Source: Glossina fuscipes (taxonomy: Eukaryota; Arthropoda; Insecta; Diptera; Glossinidae). Taken from it: a stretch of DNA of 64,000 nt. The position numbers were made by a program, and so were the translations under genes. Positions 24,923 to 37,959 of this stretch are shown here, piece after piece. How positions within the stretch are numbered: position 1 is the stretch's first letter; each line of letters opens with the position of its first letter. Location: the NCBI RefSeq assembly GCF_014805625.2, contig NW_023998414.1, positions 20,740,590 to 20,804,589 of the forward strand, written 5' to 3'. The notes under the pieces were generated by a model, which had not been told where the DNA came from, searched no databases, and was given only the letters and a program-made list of their open reading frames with translations.

Positions 24923-25785
24923 GTTGTTTTCAATATTATTGTTATTATTATTATTATTATTATGATTATTATGATTATTATTATTATTATTATGAATTAA
25001 TTATTAATTATTGTTATTATTATTTTTATGGTTATTATTGATTAAAGTTTTTTTTTTTTTTCAATTTAAATTTGATAAACGGAATGTTGACAGCATTTCG
25101 TTCAAGTTTTCAAGAAATTACATTAGTAATGACAACAAACGATTTGTACATTTTTTACTTGTTTGGATTTTTTTTTTTTTTTCTTTTTTTTTCTTTTTTT
25201 TTTTTAAGAAAATGCAGAAGTTGTTTTATTAGAGAAAACTTTTAATTTGGAATGAGAAAACGAATCGATTGGATTTGCTTGAAAATAACTGTTTTTTTTT
25301 TTTTTTTTTTTTTCGAAATGTACAAATTTTAGTAAAATATTTATATATTATACTACATACACTATTGATGCGATTGCTGGCTAAGCATTAACAATATACA
25401 TACATACAAACACACACGAAGAGATAACACATAATATTAATTAAAATTGTTTACAAATAACAAACAATTGAAACTAGCCATAAATTTAAGAATTGCCTCA
25501 CATTGAGATGATCTGCAATAACTAACGTGAATATATAGCTTATGGTTTTTCGCGACTTGGTTTCTTCTTTTTTTTTTCTTTTTGCTTTCTTTCTTTCTTT
25601 CCTTTCATTTAGTAATGTTTCTACATAATGTTTACTACGTATATGCGTAAGTATGTGTTAATTATTAAATAATTGACCTTCAAATTAAAAACTAAAGAAC
25701 AAAAATTAATTAATAATTATGAAAAAAAAAAATAATTTATTTAGGGGGAGGAAGGAGGAGAAGGGAGTGCGAAGGATTTGATATA

Positions 25786-25833
<48 letters not shown>

Positions 25834-25872
25834 CAAATATATATATATATGTGTATATATATCTAAATATAC

Positions 25873-25914
<42 letters not shown>

Positions 25915-26007
25915 TCCCTACGTATGAACGTTTAGGTTTTAAACTAGAGTATAATTCGTTTACATTGTAGTTGTGGGTAGTGTATGTTTGCGTAAGTGAA
26001 TTATGGT
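24923..26007. other. SLC41 5' side: low-complexity AT and trinucleotide repeats
   Basis: Includes (ATT)n at about 24936-25000, T-runs at 25050, 25168-25205 and 25290-25312, and a large (AT)n complex at 25789-25909. It should hold the SLC41 5' UTR or promoter on the minus strand and, near 26007, the 3' UTR of the gene at 26008-26651. No coding exon is seen. Confidence 0.6.
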
Positions 26008-26651
26008 TTAGTTGATAACTCTTTTGTGGCGTACGTTCGGATTTGGCTCAAAGTGTGCTTTTTTAAAGGGCTTAGTCACCGGACCGTTGATATGGCTGGA
26101 AAAGAAAGTAGATGGAAAATTAGGAGAAAAGGAATGACTGGAGTAAAATTTGAATAAAAATAATTGTAGCATTCATTCACTGAACAAAGAATATCGTTCG
26201 TTCTTCGGCTTTAATAGAGAGACACATACTTCTTTAGAAAATTCTTGTTCTTTTCATCAATACTCTAAATAAATATATATATATATATATATATCATTTC
26301 AAACATCTCATCTCTTTATTTCCTCTAAACCTAAAGCTAATTGATTGCATTGATAATTTTCATATTGTGCTAGTATAGTATATATAGTATAGAGTGCCCA
26401 TAGTGAACGGTTAAACCTTATACGGGTGAAATGATTTCAAGATTTTTTTTTATGCGAAACACATGTGTATTTAAGCACGAACGACGCAATATATCTTACA
26501 GACACCAAAAACTAATTACTTATTGAAGAAAAAAACTTGATGATCACCTTGTCGCGTGAAGACAATCAGACGTTGAGATGATGTGGACTGCCAGCGATGG
26601 CTTGTTTCTTTAAATAAACTACTCGTCAATAAACGAGAAGCCATAGTAAGC
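26008..26651 (-). CDS. small unrecognised gene, presequence-like N terminus, two exon-like pieces
   Basis: Upstream piece 26651-26548: a good acceptor (TTTCTTCATTCAG), an ATG at 26644, then 32 codons plus one base to a donor (CAAG|GTGATC). Its translation begins MASRLLTSSLFK and continues HRWQSTSSQRLIVFTR: basic, Ser/Arg-rich and with no acidic residue except one Glu, like a mitochondrial presequence. Downstream piece 26095-26008: a strong acceptor (CTTTCTTTTCCAG) and an open frame HINGPVTKPFKKAHFEPNPN..HKRVIN ending at TAA (26010-26008). The phases differ by one base, so either a middle exon of 3n+1 bases was missed, the sequence has an indel, or the pieces belong to different transcripts. 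If joined directly, the frame stops after about 38 residues. I do not recognise the protein. Confidence 0.45.
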
Positions 26652-27948
26652 CTGAATGAAGAAATTGATTATGACATTGCCAGCATTTATTATATGTAAG
26701 TGTAATTGAGGGCACACGTTAAGAGTTTCTTAAAAAAATATCACGTTTGTCAATCCAATCTCTGCAGCGTACGAAAAATATGTAACGAAAAAGTATTCAA
26801 AGAGGAAGGAGAAATTTTATTTTAAAAATACGCACATTCCAAACACCAACGTTGGGCGGCCTTTTTAATCGTAAAGAAAAGTTATACGTTTTGGGAGTTA
26901 TATCATGCGATTACGGGCGGCTCGACGGGGACAAGTTGTATCACAATTTAATTGATGTATGCAAAGGTGTTTTCTCGTTAAGTAGAAATAAAATACAATC
27001 ACGCAAACAACACCGAGCATCCGCATAGGTAGCATTCCTCATTAACTGTTTGATCCTGTGGATGCAACTCCTTTATGGATAATATGACAATAATTGAAGA
27101 AAACAATTAATGCAATATACGACGATTGTTGATTTGCTTTGACGCGTTCGATTCAGCTGTAGTATGATATTCCTTTGATTGCCTTTATTGTGCGATCATT
27201 ATCATCGCTCAAACACTTCTGCAACCACTTCAACTTAGACACAATGGTCTGTAAAAAAAAAATAAAAAACAAGAAGGCAAACGAGACAACTGCATCTAAT
27301 CGATAATTGATTTTATATTGATGTTTCCACCAACAGTACAAGATGCTGGGCTGCCCATGCTTCTCTATCACTTGTAGACCTTCGATTGTGCCATTGTTTC
27401 ATAAACGTAACATTCTCTTAAAATCTTTAATGCATTCGCCCAAGCAGTTGCATTCTTTGAATAGCTTTTAATATGAACGCTTTATTCAATAAAATCATTC
27501 ATTGTCGAAATTCGTCGAAAATAATTTTTAAGAATTATAAAAAACGGTTTCGTTTATTAAATAAAAAAAACCGGCCGACATGAAATTTCGGTCAAATATT
27601 TATGACTTATGACAATTGCACCTAACCTAACAAGAAAAAAGAAAAATGTTTACATTGATATTTGAAGCAATTGTGCTTAAAGGAGAAAAGTTTCCCCTTA
27701 TATTTTGAACACGACATTATGTAGGAAGAATCCTGTGATAAATAGTTAACGTCGCTCAGCAAAGTAAAGATGATCTTTTCATAAATATTTCGCAACAATA
27801 TATGTACAGTGAGATGACTCCTATGTGACTCCAGTCGGGCAAGTTTCTCTGAAGAGTTTGCGCGGGGGTGTGGAAAATGAAATTGCATTCCTTTCACAAG
27901 ATTTCGATAACATTAGGTTTCTTCTCGGCTCTAATATTTTGTGTGTGT

Positions 27949-27979
<31 letters not shown>

Positions 27980-30347
27980 AAGATACAAATTATTTATCAA
28001 GTTTCAGAAAAGAGAGAGTACTTTAAGCTTTTTTGACTAACCCTTGTTGAATCGAAAACACTATAACCGTATACGGATATACACAATCGTAACATGTTTC
28101 TACTCTTATAAACCAAGACGTTATTGCGTTTCGAAATCGAATATAATAAAATATTTTTTCATTCCGCTTTGAGCGAACATCTTCGATATCCGTTATCTTA
28201 AGCAATATGTTATTATTATTAGAAACAACTTTGTTAATTTAGAGGGAGATGTCGATTGACGGATCGATCAAAATCGTTTTTACACTGGCCTCATATCAGG
28301 AAAACACTTAATAATAGTATTGGATTTTAGATCAATATATCCCTTGCAGGCTGCAACTTACTTTCTGCATATTTTAACAGCCATTTGCAGCCATAGAACG
28401 AACATTGTTTTGCGTGAGTGTAATCAGTCGTGGGCGCATCGCAGATAAATAAACAGAAGATGGACAAAACAATATGAACATTATGCAATATAGTACCATC
28501 GCGTTGCATATCGGCAGTACCGCTTTCGTGTTTATAATGCTACGGATATATATATTGCATAGTTTATGTGTCAAGTTTTGAAGATGATGTTTCTGTGACT
28601 ATCTTTTAGCCAACCGATCAATGAAATATGTGATCTTTGAGACTGCCAAGGCGAGCAAATAGTTGTGGTGATCGATTAGTGCGAGCTTCTGTGACGGAAG
28701 CACACTACGACTCTGGTAATGGTGACACTTACAAAACGAAGCAGCACTCAAGGGAACTCACTTGATTAATATTTTGGCGAGTTTAAGAGAAAATAGTGAA
28801 CAGACGCTTATCATCGTCAACATCACTGAAGCGATTGCCGGATGTTTTTTTGTTATAAGAATGACACAAAACTCCGCTAAAAATTATTTTTTAATAGCCA
28901 CTCTACGAATCTATTTCCCCGAAAAATTGCAACTGTTCTACAAGCAAATGGTGGCGCCCAACACTTTATCAATAATTGATTATCGCGTAGTATGTGTCAG
29001 TTGTTCGCACTATTTTGTCCATCCCCGCGCACATAAACGTATTTCTGTTTGTTTCACTGATTTATTTATTTTTTTGTTGTTGTTGTTATTGTAATTAATG
29101 TGTAAAATGTATGTTGCAAACATGCAAATAATACGGTACAGACGGTCGCCGTAATGAAAAATCAATATTACAATGACGTTATGTACTATAAGTTGATTTG
29201 CGGCCTCAGCTTCGCTTCGAATGTCGTGCATAGATGATTGTGTATATGCTTTGCCGTTTCATAGGCAGCAGTTATTTTACAAAATGATTAACTAATTAGT
29301 AACGGTTTAAAATTTAATCAATAAATTTATCGCATGGTAAACTGAATTTCTTTAACTTAACGTTAGGCGTAACCTTTTATAACCAGAGTCTTTTTGACAT
29401 TCAATGCATTTCGACTGCAAATGATTTATACGTATGGAACGATAACGTTAAGAATTAATAATCGATTGCGATTCGAAGAAAAACGTAAATTAATGACGTC
29501 ATATGTTTATAAATCACATTAATCGTTCGCGAGCGGCGAACCGTTCCGTTTCCTAAAAATAGTTTTTTCTTTTTTTCTTCTTTTTCATTTTATAAATTGA
29601 TCCTAAGAGTTTAATGATTGAGTTATTTTGATTCTATACTCATGCAAGAGAAGATAAATCTTCTAAGGAATCTGCCGTCGTTTCGTCGTTTTCGTTCATA
29701 AACGCGTATAATCCCTTGCGCATAAACAAATCGTTCATCATGATACACCCTACGATTTATTACGAAACGAATCTTTGCAAAACACTGAAACGCTTTCCAA
29801 CTTCTTTGCAGCTCACTCACATTTGAAATTATAAAAGGGTATTACATACCCTTCCACAACTTTTCATTTCGTCATATCAAAAAAGCTGCATAGCACATGT
29901 GCTTTACTGATTACAAAACGGAATTTAAAACGAGTTAAAACATTATAATAAGGCAAGGTCGACTATTACATACCTTACAGTACTATGTCACCTGCAAATT
30001 CTTTACCTACCAAAGCCATGAAATGAGAAAAATTATCCGTAGTGGAAAACATGTGTTCGCGGGAACTCTTATATGGGACGGGATGCCGATAAACGTGAAC
30101 CTATGTGATTCAAATTCAGCAAAGCTAACTTTTTTGCCAAGCAAATTATTAATTAAGAATTTTAAAAAGCTCGAACACAACGAACAGACTATTGGATGAA
30201 GGCCCAGCTTCAAGAACTTTCGAATAGTTTAGCAATTGATGAATCAAATAATTGTAGATATTTGCACGCGGTAGGAAAGATCTAAGAGTAGGGGAAATTA
30301 GCTACCATATGAATGGACTGAAAATACCATTTCAAACGGTTTGAAGA
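26652..30347. other. non-coding stretch, microsatellites, no gene recognised
   Basis: AT-rich with scattered short open frames whose translations are not protein-like. A minus-strand frame at 27153-27245 follows a pyrimidine-rich CAG, but its 31-residue product is unfamiliar. The region could contain upstream untranslated exons of the flanking minus-strand genes; none can be placed. Confidence 0.5.
27941..27979 (+). repeat. (GT)n microsatellite
   Basis: Dinucleotide run with one interruption (TGTATG). Confidence 0.95.
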
Positions 30348-30745
30348 TTGCGGTGTCATTGCTTACTAGGCAAAAAAAAACAAGAGTTTTCCGATGAAAA
30401 GCAATTCTACTATGGCACTCGCAAGGGCAAAAAGTCATGGATTAGTCGAAGAGACCCATTCCAAAGTGCAGTGTATAACGACTTGCTAAGACCGAATAAA
30501 ACTCATACTGAAGATGTCTATCGACGTCAATTGATCAATGAAACGATGGATTGTTTGCAAAAAAAGAGCAGCAATACCGGTTAGCAGACGCGAAATCATC
30601 TGCTTGCCTTGCCACGCTTGGCCACACATTACAACAGTTGTCAAGCACATTGTGCTGCAGCTCCAGCCTACTTACCAGACATAGCGCTTTCTAATCACCA
30701 CTTGTTCGGATCGATGCAGGCATGACCTGCTGGACTTGTCGGATT
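30348..30745 (+). mobile_element. decayed mariner transposase fragment
   Basis: Translation of 30348-30584 gives DEKQFYYGTRKGKKSWISRR followed by VYNDLLRPNKTHTEDVYRRQ LINETMDCLQKK, the pattern of mariner-family transposases (DEK..W and YELLKP....YR.QL regions), with the expected stretch between them shortened. After a stop and frame shifts, 30670-30728 reads YLPDIALSNHHLFGSMQA, the mariner YSPDIAPSDYHLFRSM motif, in which the third catalytic Asp has become Asn. Stops, frameshifts and missing ends make it inactive. Terminal inverted repeats were not found. Confidence 0.8.
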
Positions 30746-31845
30746 AGCAAAATTAGCGTATACGCTTTGGCTTTATTTAATTAATTGTCCACTAAGTTTA
30801 TGATCATCATTTTTATCATCATTGCTTCCTCTATGTTGTATATTTAAAAGCTTGGAAAATCTACTACTTTATCGAAAACGTTCGTTTAGAGATAATTCGA
30901 ACATTAAAATGAACAAGAGAAACTGTTTCAAAAACTGATCAATTTTTTTTTTATGAACACAACACGAATAATCGAAAGGAGTAAATGATTGGGTTTGAAT
31001 TTTTATATTCAACAGCAAAAGGATATCGAAGTGAACTAATTTGATACACAGTGTGTATATTCGAGATTCGCTCCAAGATTAATAATAAAAATTCCTTACT
31101 ATTTGTCAGCGTCGCTGCTATTCGTCATAGTCATAGCTTTAGTTGATTGTCAATCAATGATAATGCGATAAACTAATGTAAAAAGTGTTATTTTGAAAAG
31201 TTCATCATGACAATAAATTAAGTAAAATAGTGCCTTCTTTGCGGTGGTGAATATAGAAAATGTCATGTTTTTGAAAGAAAAATTATTAATTTCTTATATT
31301 TATTTCATATGTCAACAAAGGCATCGACAATTTGTGTGTTGTGTTGTAGGCTTTGTTTTCTTCTTTTTTTTTTTTTTATTTTTTTTTCTCTTACTATGAA
31401 AATGACGCCACATGTTCGACGCTTCTAGTTCAACGTGAATTTCTATATATATTTATATCATCTTAAATTATAAACTATAAATACTAATTTAAGATATATA
31501 TGAAATAATTTTATAAATATTCTCTAATCTGCTATAGGAAACAGATACGTGCACGTTTTCACGTGTAGACACTAATATACGCGCATATATCTAAATATAT
31601 TTGCGGTTTTTTTTTTTTTTTTTTTCTATACAACGGATAGTAGGTAGTTTCCCTGTTGCTGTAATAACCCGTATTATTATTACCAAGAATTTCGTATTAG
31701 AAGTAAATTATATGAATTATTATAACGAATAGCTAACATAAATAGTAATTAAATACAATAGTCAAAAATTTTTATGGGAATTTACCGGTACTTTTTCAAA
31801 ATCCGTCATCCTCCTCTCCTTCTCCTCCTCCATCTTAATAGTAAA

Positions 31846-31897
<52 letters not shown>

Positions 31898-32660
31898 GTA
31901 TTGTTCTGTACGTCCGTCCAGATAATCATGTACCATAATATGAAGATTTATTTATAAAGAAAAAAAATTTTTTTACTGCAAGCATTCATTACGTTACGTT
32001 ACGAGTACAGGTATCATGCTATGAATTAAGTAAAAGTATGCATAAAAGTCAAATTATGTATAAAGAAATCTTCTTTTCCTTAAAACACTTTCATGCGATT
32101 ATATATAAAAAAAGTTGACGCGCTTCAGATTTTAATCGGGGTACGAGAAATTCAATTTACTTCGAAGCTTTCGAACGCTGGACAAATGGATAAATCACAA
32201 AGCAGTAATTGTGCATAATTGTCTATTTTAGTTCGTGGACGCTACATTTACCGAACCCGAATTGAATTTGACGGACTTGTGGTGTCAAGCTCAGCACGCT
32301 CTCCCTAGATGTATGGTATAGTTCTACCGAAATCCATCGGGTAAAATGAAATTTAGCACAAACATTAAGAACAGGCGCTTAAACAGTCGGTCGTGATGCT
32401 TTCACATACACGCCCTCAACTACCAACTATTAGCACCGAAAAGCACCGAGAATTTTTAGAAATTTTCGTCTATAACTTTCGATCCTATGAATATATTTTG
32501 AAATTTATGATACTGATACTGGAATGTATTTTTGGAAGAACTGATGTTCGCCAGCACTAGCGACATGTTCGGTGTAAAACATCGGGTTGGCACTTCCTAA
32601 TAACTAACGGTACAACCAACTATCATCTTTATATTTGAATTGAAACGTTTGTAATGTATG

Positions 32661-32699
<39 letters not shown>

Positions 32700-33141
32700 C
32701 GGAGAATATCTTCACTACAAGCATTGATCATATGTCCTATCGAGGATTTTTATACGATTTAAACTATTCGCCTATCCGGCTTTACTTGTATATGAAATTC
32801 TAGTAACTATAGATAGGCCCGTATGCCAATTTGGCCAATTTCAGAACTTAACCTAATGCAAACAATAGGACGAAATTCGAAGCGAAATTTGTTTTTCGTC
32901 TCGCCATTTCCATGGCCACAACTACTCACGCTGATCGACAATAAACCCACGTTTAAGTAGTCTTCAATGCTTCACCAAACAAACAGGGAACAATAAGCAA
33001 ACCTCTAATACAACTCGTATTTTGAGTATAATGGCACATACAAAAAATTTCTACCAGTCCACTGTATATTGCAAAAGAGGAGAAAGGAGGAAGAAGCAAA
33101 GTCTTCACTATTACGACATACATACTTATAAGTATGATATA
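30746..33141. other. non-coding stretch with long homopolymers
   Basis: Contains T-runs near 31363 and 31604, an A47 run (31847-31893) preceded by a CT-rich stretch (31808-31835), and a (GA)n array (32664-32696). No exon or RNA gene is recognised. Confidence 0.55.
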
Positions 33142-33347
33142 CAGTATATGTGCCGCGAATAGAGAAACCGTGAATACGGAGAAGTAATTGGATAACTATT
33201 GGAGTCCTTTTATTATTATGTATGCACTTATTAGATCCGCGAATAAAGTAATTTATAGTCGCGAATATAGGAATTTTTAAAATTTTTTTTTAATCCGCGC
33301 ATAGTGAAACCGCGAATGAAGGAAACGCGAATAAGGAAATTTTTCTG
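33142..33347. mobile_element. 206-bp TA-flanked CAG...CTG element, possible MITE
   Basis: The segment begins CAGTATATGTGCCGCGAATA and ends GCGAATAAGGAAATTTTTCTG, and is bounded by TA on both sides (33140-33141 and 33348-33349), as in pogo/Tigger- and mariner-type insertions. Inside, the word CGCGAATA or close variants occurs about six times. The ends are not good inverted repeats beyond CAG/CTG. It has no coding capacity. Confidence 0.4.
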
Positions 33348-34549
33348 TATTTAATTTTGTAAAAGATTTCTTTAAAATAATTTCATTTCATATAAGTGAT
33401 GTTGGATGTGTTTCCATAATCGAAAAAAAGTCGAAATCTCCGATATATGAAAAAAAGAATTTCCATATGCCATAATATATATATAAAAGGCACGTGAAGT
33501 GCATTAAAAGATTCGTTTTAAACACAATCTCTCTTCTTTTTATCTGTCTTTCCCTTTTCATTTTCATAATTAGTTTGTTTATTTAGATCTGTGGCCAAAT
33601 TAAAGAAAACGTTTTTTTTTTTATCATCCAATAATAGTTTATAAATTCACAAAAGCTTTTCTGAAAAGCTTAGATCGTAGACAATAAAGGGACATATAGG
33701 GAAGAGAGACAGACAGAAATGTTAATTAATTATCTTAAATAAGCTATTGCTATGTAACTGTACTTAAAGATTTTTTTTTTTTTTTTTTTTTTTATATCCG
33801 GCATTAGCTAATAGATAGATATAGTTACTGTAAGACTTAAATATATGCAATAAAGGTCTCAGAATCGATTGAATTCTTTCTTTCACTTTCAAATCAATCT
33901 TAAGGTGGGCAACAGTCGAACGACAAGTCCGCATAGAATATACTTAATTGAAATTGAAATTAAAATTTTTTGTTTCACATTTCGTTTCATTGAATCCATC
34001 ATAGACGGTGTATTAAATTGGACCTATGGACGCTTGTAATGGAGAACGTCACTATAACGGCTTAAAGGAAAGCGTATTTTCGACAAATGGGTTTGAATAG
34101 AAACACAGATTGTAAAAGGATAATTTTTCATGAGCACCGGAGCCAAACATTTGCAATTATGTAAACTGATGCAAATTTAATTTAAAAAAAAAAAAAAAAA
34201 AAAACATTCAATCTTTATGTCTGGATCCTTTAAAAAAAAATGATTTTCCCATTGTGACCGAATATTTGAAGGAAAGATTTCAATTTTCGAGCAACAAAAA
34301 AAAGAAGAAGAGAGAGAGAAATTTTGGTTATTAATAACCAAAGTTCAGCCTATCAAATACATCCTACACGTCCTTACTTTTAGAAAATTGACCGAAAGCG
34401 GTATTCGAATTACGGAACCTTAAATTTAGCTTCTTAATATTAAGCGTTTGGTCTGTCATAACTTTGGCGACAAGTTTTCTGAAAGATAGCTTAGGGATAC
34501 ACTGGAAGAAGCACTCTTTTCTCATAGGCTATTGCTAAGAAGGAAACAC
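33348..34549. other. non-coding AT-rich stretch
   Basis: T-run at 33772-33794, A-run at 34181-34204 and short microsatellites; no exon is recognised. Confidence 0.55.
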
Positions 34550-35250
34550 TAACCTATTAGCTGGTAACTGGTTACGTAAAATACGTTCAAAAATTAATAG
34601 TCGAGAGCATGGTATCGCCCGCCATGTTAGATGTAGTACCCAATGCTAATATATCTTAAGAAAGGGTAGTCTGGTGTTGGCTAGCCGGGATTGTATGCTT
34701 AATCCGAAGGCAAGAGTGATTACGTCGTGTAAAGTAAGGCTTTATAATCCAACTCCCTATAATATGTTGCACGGGGGTCAGGAGTCCAATCACTATGTCA
34801 CGCGTACCTGCAGGTAGAGGTGACAGCATTGATATACTGCAGATTAGTATTGGCCCAGATCCTTCGGGGAAAGCTTGCATATTTACATGCAAGTGGATAC
34901 CGCGATGGAAGCCAGTATGTCCTATCCACTATTTGAGTAGCAGTAGTAAACCAATGAGTGGGCACTGACTGATGGGTACGTACCTTCGGGGAGTGTCGTC
35001 ATGATTGTGGTTTCTATTATTACTAAAGGGAATAATTAGAGGTAATGATAAGCCTCAACACTCCCCATAGTGTATTTATTTAGCAGCCCTATACAACAAA
35101 CGTATCTGGTTTCTCGAGTGTAGTTTAGGCTCCTAACTTATAGGGATTGTTTAACTCTCTGGGGCGGGTGCCGGTTACGCAAAATTAACCCGTGTGTCAT
35201 CGGGCAGCATGGGATCAAACCGGCAAGATAGTGTACCCACGTTAAACTAA
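34550..35250. other. GC-richer compositional island, probably old mobile DNA
   Basis: About 700 bases with clearly higher GC than the surroundings and no homopolymers, e.g. GGGGCGGGTGCCGGTTACG near 35161. A minus-strand open frame at 34656-34892 has an unfamiliar, Pro/Ile-rich translation. A long imperfect hairpin lies at 34988-35066. I recognise no family. Confidence 0.4.
34988..35066. repeat. imperfect inverted repeat / hairpin
   Basis: Outer arms GGGGAGTGT (34988-34996) and ACACTCCCC (35058-35066) pair perfectly over 9 bases. Inner arms GGTTTCTATTATTAC (35009-35023) and GTAATGATAAGCC (35042-35054) pair with a few mismatches. An asymmetric internal loop (12 against 3 bases) lies between, and the terminal loop is 18 bases. 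Confidence 0.55.
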
Positions 35251-35972
35251 TAAAGACATCTGTCATATCGAATAAAATTTATAAAAATCAATAATATAAC
35301 AAAAAATGGATCGGGGTAAAAAGCATTCGCTTCGAAGACTTAAAACCAATTTCATATTAATATCTGGTACGCAGATAAGATGTGAGATAATATGAGTGTT
35401 TAGCTGAATTCGAACCTAACTAGCAAAGACATCTACCATATCTGTTTGACTACAAACTCTATAACCCGCCTTAACAGAGATCCGTGAATCTATATGAAAA
35501 TACCTTTCAAACAAGCTAAACAGATTCTAATTTTGCTTATGGGAACTATTTTTAACAATTTTTTAAAATTTGGCAAAAGTTAGCAAAAGATGGATGTGGA
35601 AGAACAACCAAATTTGAGAGTCTAGTGCGGCCAAACTAGAACGTATCACCTATATTCGGCTATATCATGTGAATCTATACAAAAGTACCTGTCGAATGAG
35701 CGGATTAAGATTATTTACAATATTTTTTTGCATTTTCGTATTCGCAAGCGTATTCAAAAGTGGATCACATATACCGTAGTTTTATTTTTTGTTTGTGTTT
35801 TGCTGATGTTTACTTTTGGACGTTACAAGTGAAATGAGTAAATTAGTGAACTACAGCCAGACACATTAATTTTTTTTGGTGGGACTTAGCACATAGAAGC
35901 ACATTTAAGCTTCAAAATTTTATTTATACATATATATAAATATTTTATATATATATATATATCTATTTATAC

Positions 35973-36004
<32 letters not shown>

Positions 36005-36100
36005 GTATATTAATAGAAATTGAAACATATTGAATAACATGTTAAATGCTTATTAAACAAGAACGCGGCAGTAAACCGAGCGGATTTATTTGTTTATAGA

Positions 36101-36143
<43 letters not shown>

Positions 36144-37959
36144 TTTATAACTTATGTATATAGCTGTGTCATTTAACCGTAAGTAATATTAAGTGAAATA
36201 AAAAAAAACAAATAAAAATAAAAGTGGATTATAAGGGTAAAACGTACGTCTTGGGAAGAACATGCAACACGAATACATAACGAGCACATCATCATAGGGA
36301 AGAAGGAGGATGGCAGGGTTATTAGCTTCGAAATCAGGGAAAAACGTATAAATTTATTGCCGCCTCATTAGGTCGGTGTCGAAACTTCGTCACGAATGCT
36401 TTACCTCCCCAAAAAAAAAAAAAAAAAGAAAGAAAAAATTGAGAAACGCGAAGCAGTTCAAAAAATTTCTTCCGATTCCGATAATCGCATGATAACTTTA
36501 GCAAAGCGACATTTCTTTAAGTCGCGTAGAGCAATTTCGCAATAAAATTCTGAATACTGTATCATCCCGTTTATGAGGTGCCAATCTACCAGGAAAGATC
36601 GATCGGAAAGTTCCTATGCTCAGAAAAGCAAATTTCCAGAAGAGAAAAAACTTTGCTTCAACTCACAAAAGTTGATCTAGAACAGGAGGCGAAAAAAAAG
36701 GAGAAATATACGTTGGAGCGATGGAACAAAAAATAATTTTGTTTGCGAATGAACGGCGAATGGCGGAGAAAATGGTAGGAAGTATGTGTGTTTTTTTCTT
36801 GGGAAAGTATCCCTTCGATACATCTCAGAGAAGACAGTTTGGTTTAATAACTTGCTCGAGATTGTATGTAATGCAATCGTATGCGGAAGAAAATATGTCT
36901 CTAATGGTTCGAAATATTCTTTCAATTCGGTGATAGAGTAGTTCCAAGATCGTCGCTTGGATGTCATTAAACGGCCACATCTTGTTCCCGGCGAAACTTT
37001 GGGGAGGACTACAATATAATAAGTTCCCTGCTGCGATAAAAAAAAAAGACTCGTGAGAAGATATTCAAAAAGTACATGATATAATGACCCACTAGAGACT
37101 TGCTGTAAATTAATTTCATCCATGCCTACTAAAAGCAATGCGCTGCTCATGTCGGCTATCGGCCGTCTGAATTCTTCGCATAATTTTTATATTTTCGTAT
37201 ATGGCATCTACTTTACTGCCCCCTACCTTAACACATGTCATATTTTTGAGGTAAACTTTTTTCAAGTTTTTGTTTATACTTAACTTATAAGTCTAAGTTA
37301 TTTTTCAATACGGAAATATTTCTACTTTATAAATATATGATCAATACAATAAACAATAGGAGCAGAATAGAAAAAAAAAAAAAAGAAGAAAAACATTCCT
37401 CACCAATATAAAACAACATGCACCTATTTTTCTGTCCATCTGTGCATATAAGTAAACTAAAGAATGAGTCATTAGGGCGATCTATTTTTGACGAGAGTAA
37501 AGTAAAGTAAGTGCATTTTAATTTATTACACTTTCATTCCAGCAACTGAAAAATATATTAACTTTTATTGGCTTATTTTAGAGCAAACAATTTGCGCTCC
37601 ATATGTAAGGCTAAAATAGTCGCATTAATTAAAATACGAGAATAATAAATTTTAAAAACTCTCGATAGCTCGAAGCGTAGAATGAATATATTCTTGTTGG
37701 GCATTTTAAAGAAGAAGCAGGCGCTTATCGTAGAAGAAGTCGCCAGAAGTCTGTAAAGCGGAAAGTTGCGAGCATCTAGACAAAAAATAACATACGATTC
37801 CAGAAAGTGGAAACCGCAACTCTCCATGCTAGGTAATGCAATACAAACTTGGTGCATAGACATTTTTATTCATCCAACAAACTACTCTTCACATATCATC
37901 TTTTCCAAAGTTTTATCCCATGCAATATTCTTTTATATAACTAGAAACATTATAGTGGG
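35251..37959. other. non-coding stretch; one unresolved open region
   Basis: AT arrays at 35930-36010, T-run at 36110-36142. At 36240-37150 the base composition is more even and a 157-codon minus-strand frame (37150-36677) crosses a perfect acceptor-like TTTTTTTTTTATCGCAG, so it would be part intron, part exon. The translation is unfamiliar in both frames that are open after the acceptor. I see no firm gene. Confidence 0.4.

Noticed and set aside
28762..29094. 110-codon plus-strand frame
   Set aside because: Ends in a leucine run from (TTG)n, no recognised domain, no splice or promoter context.
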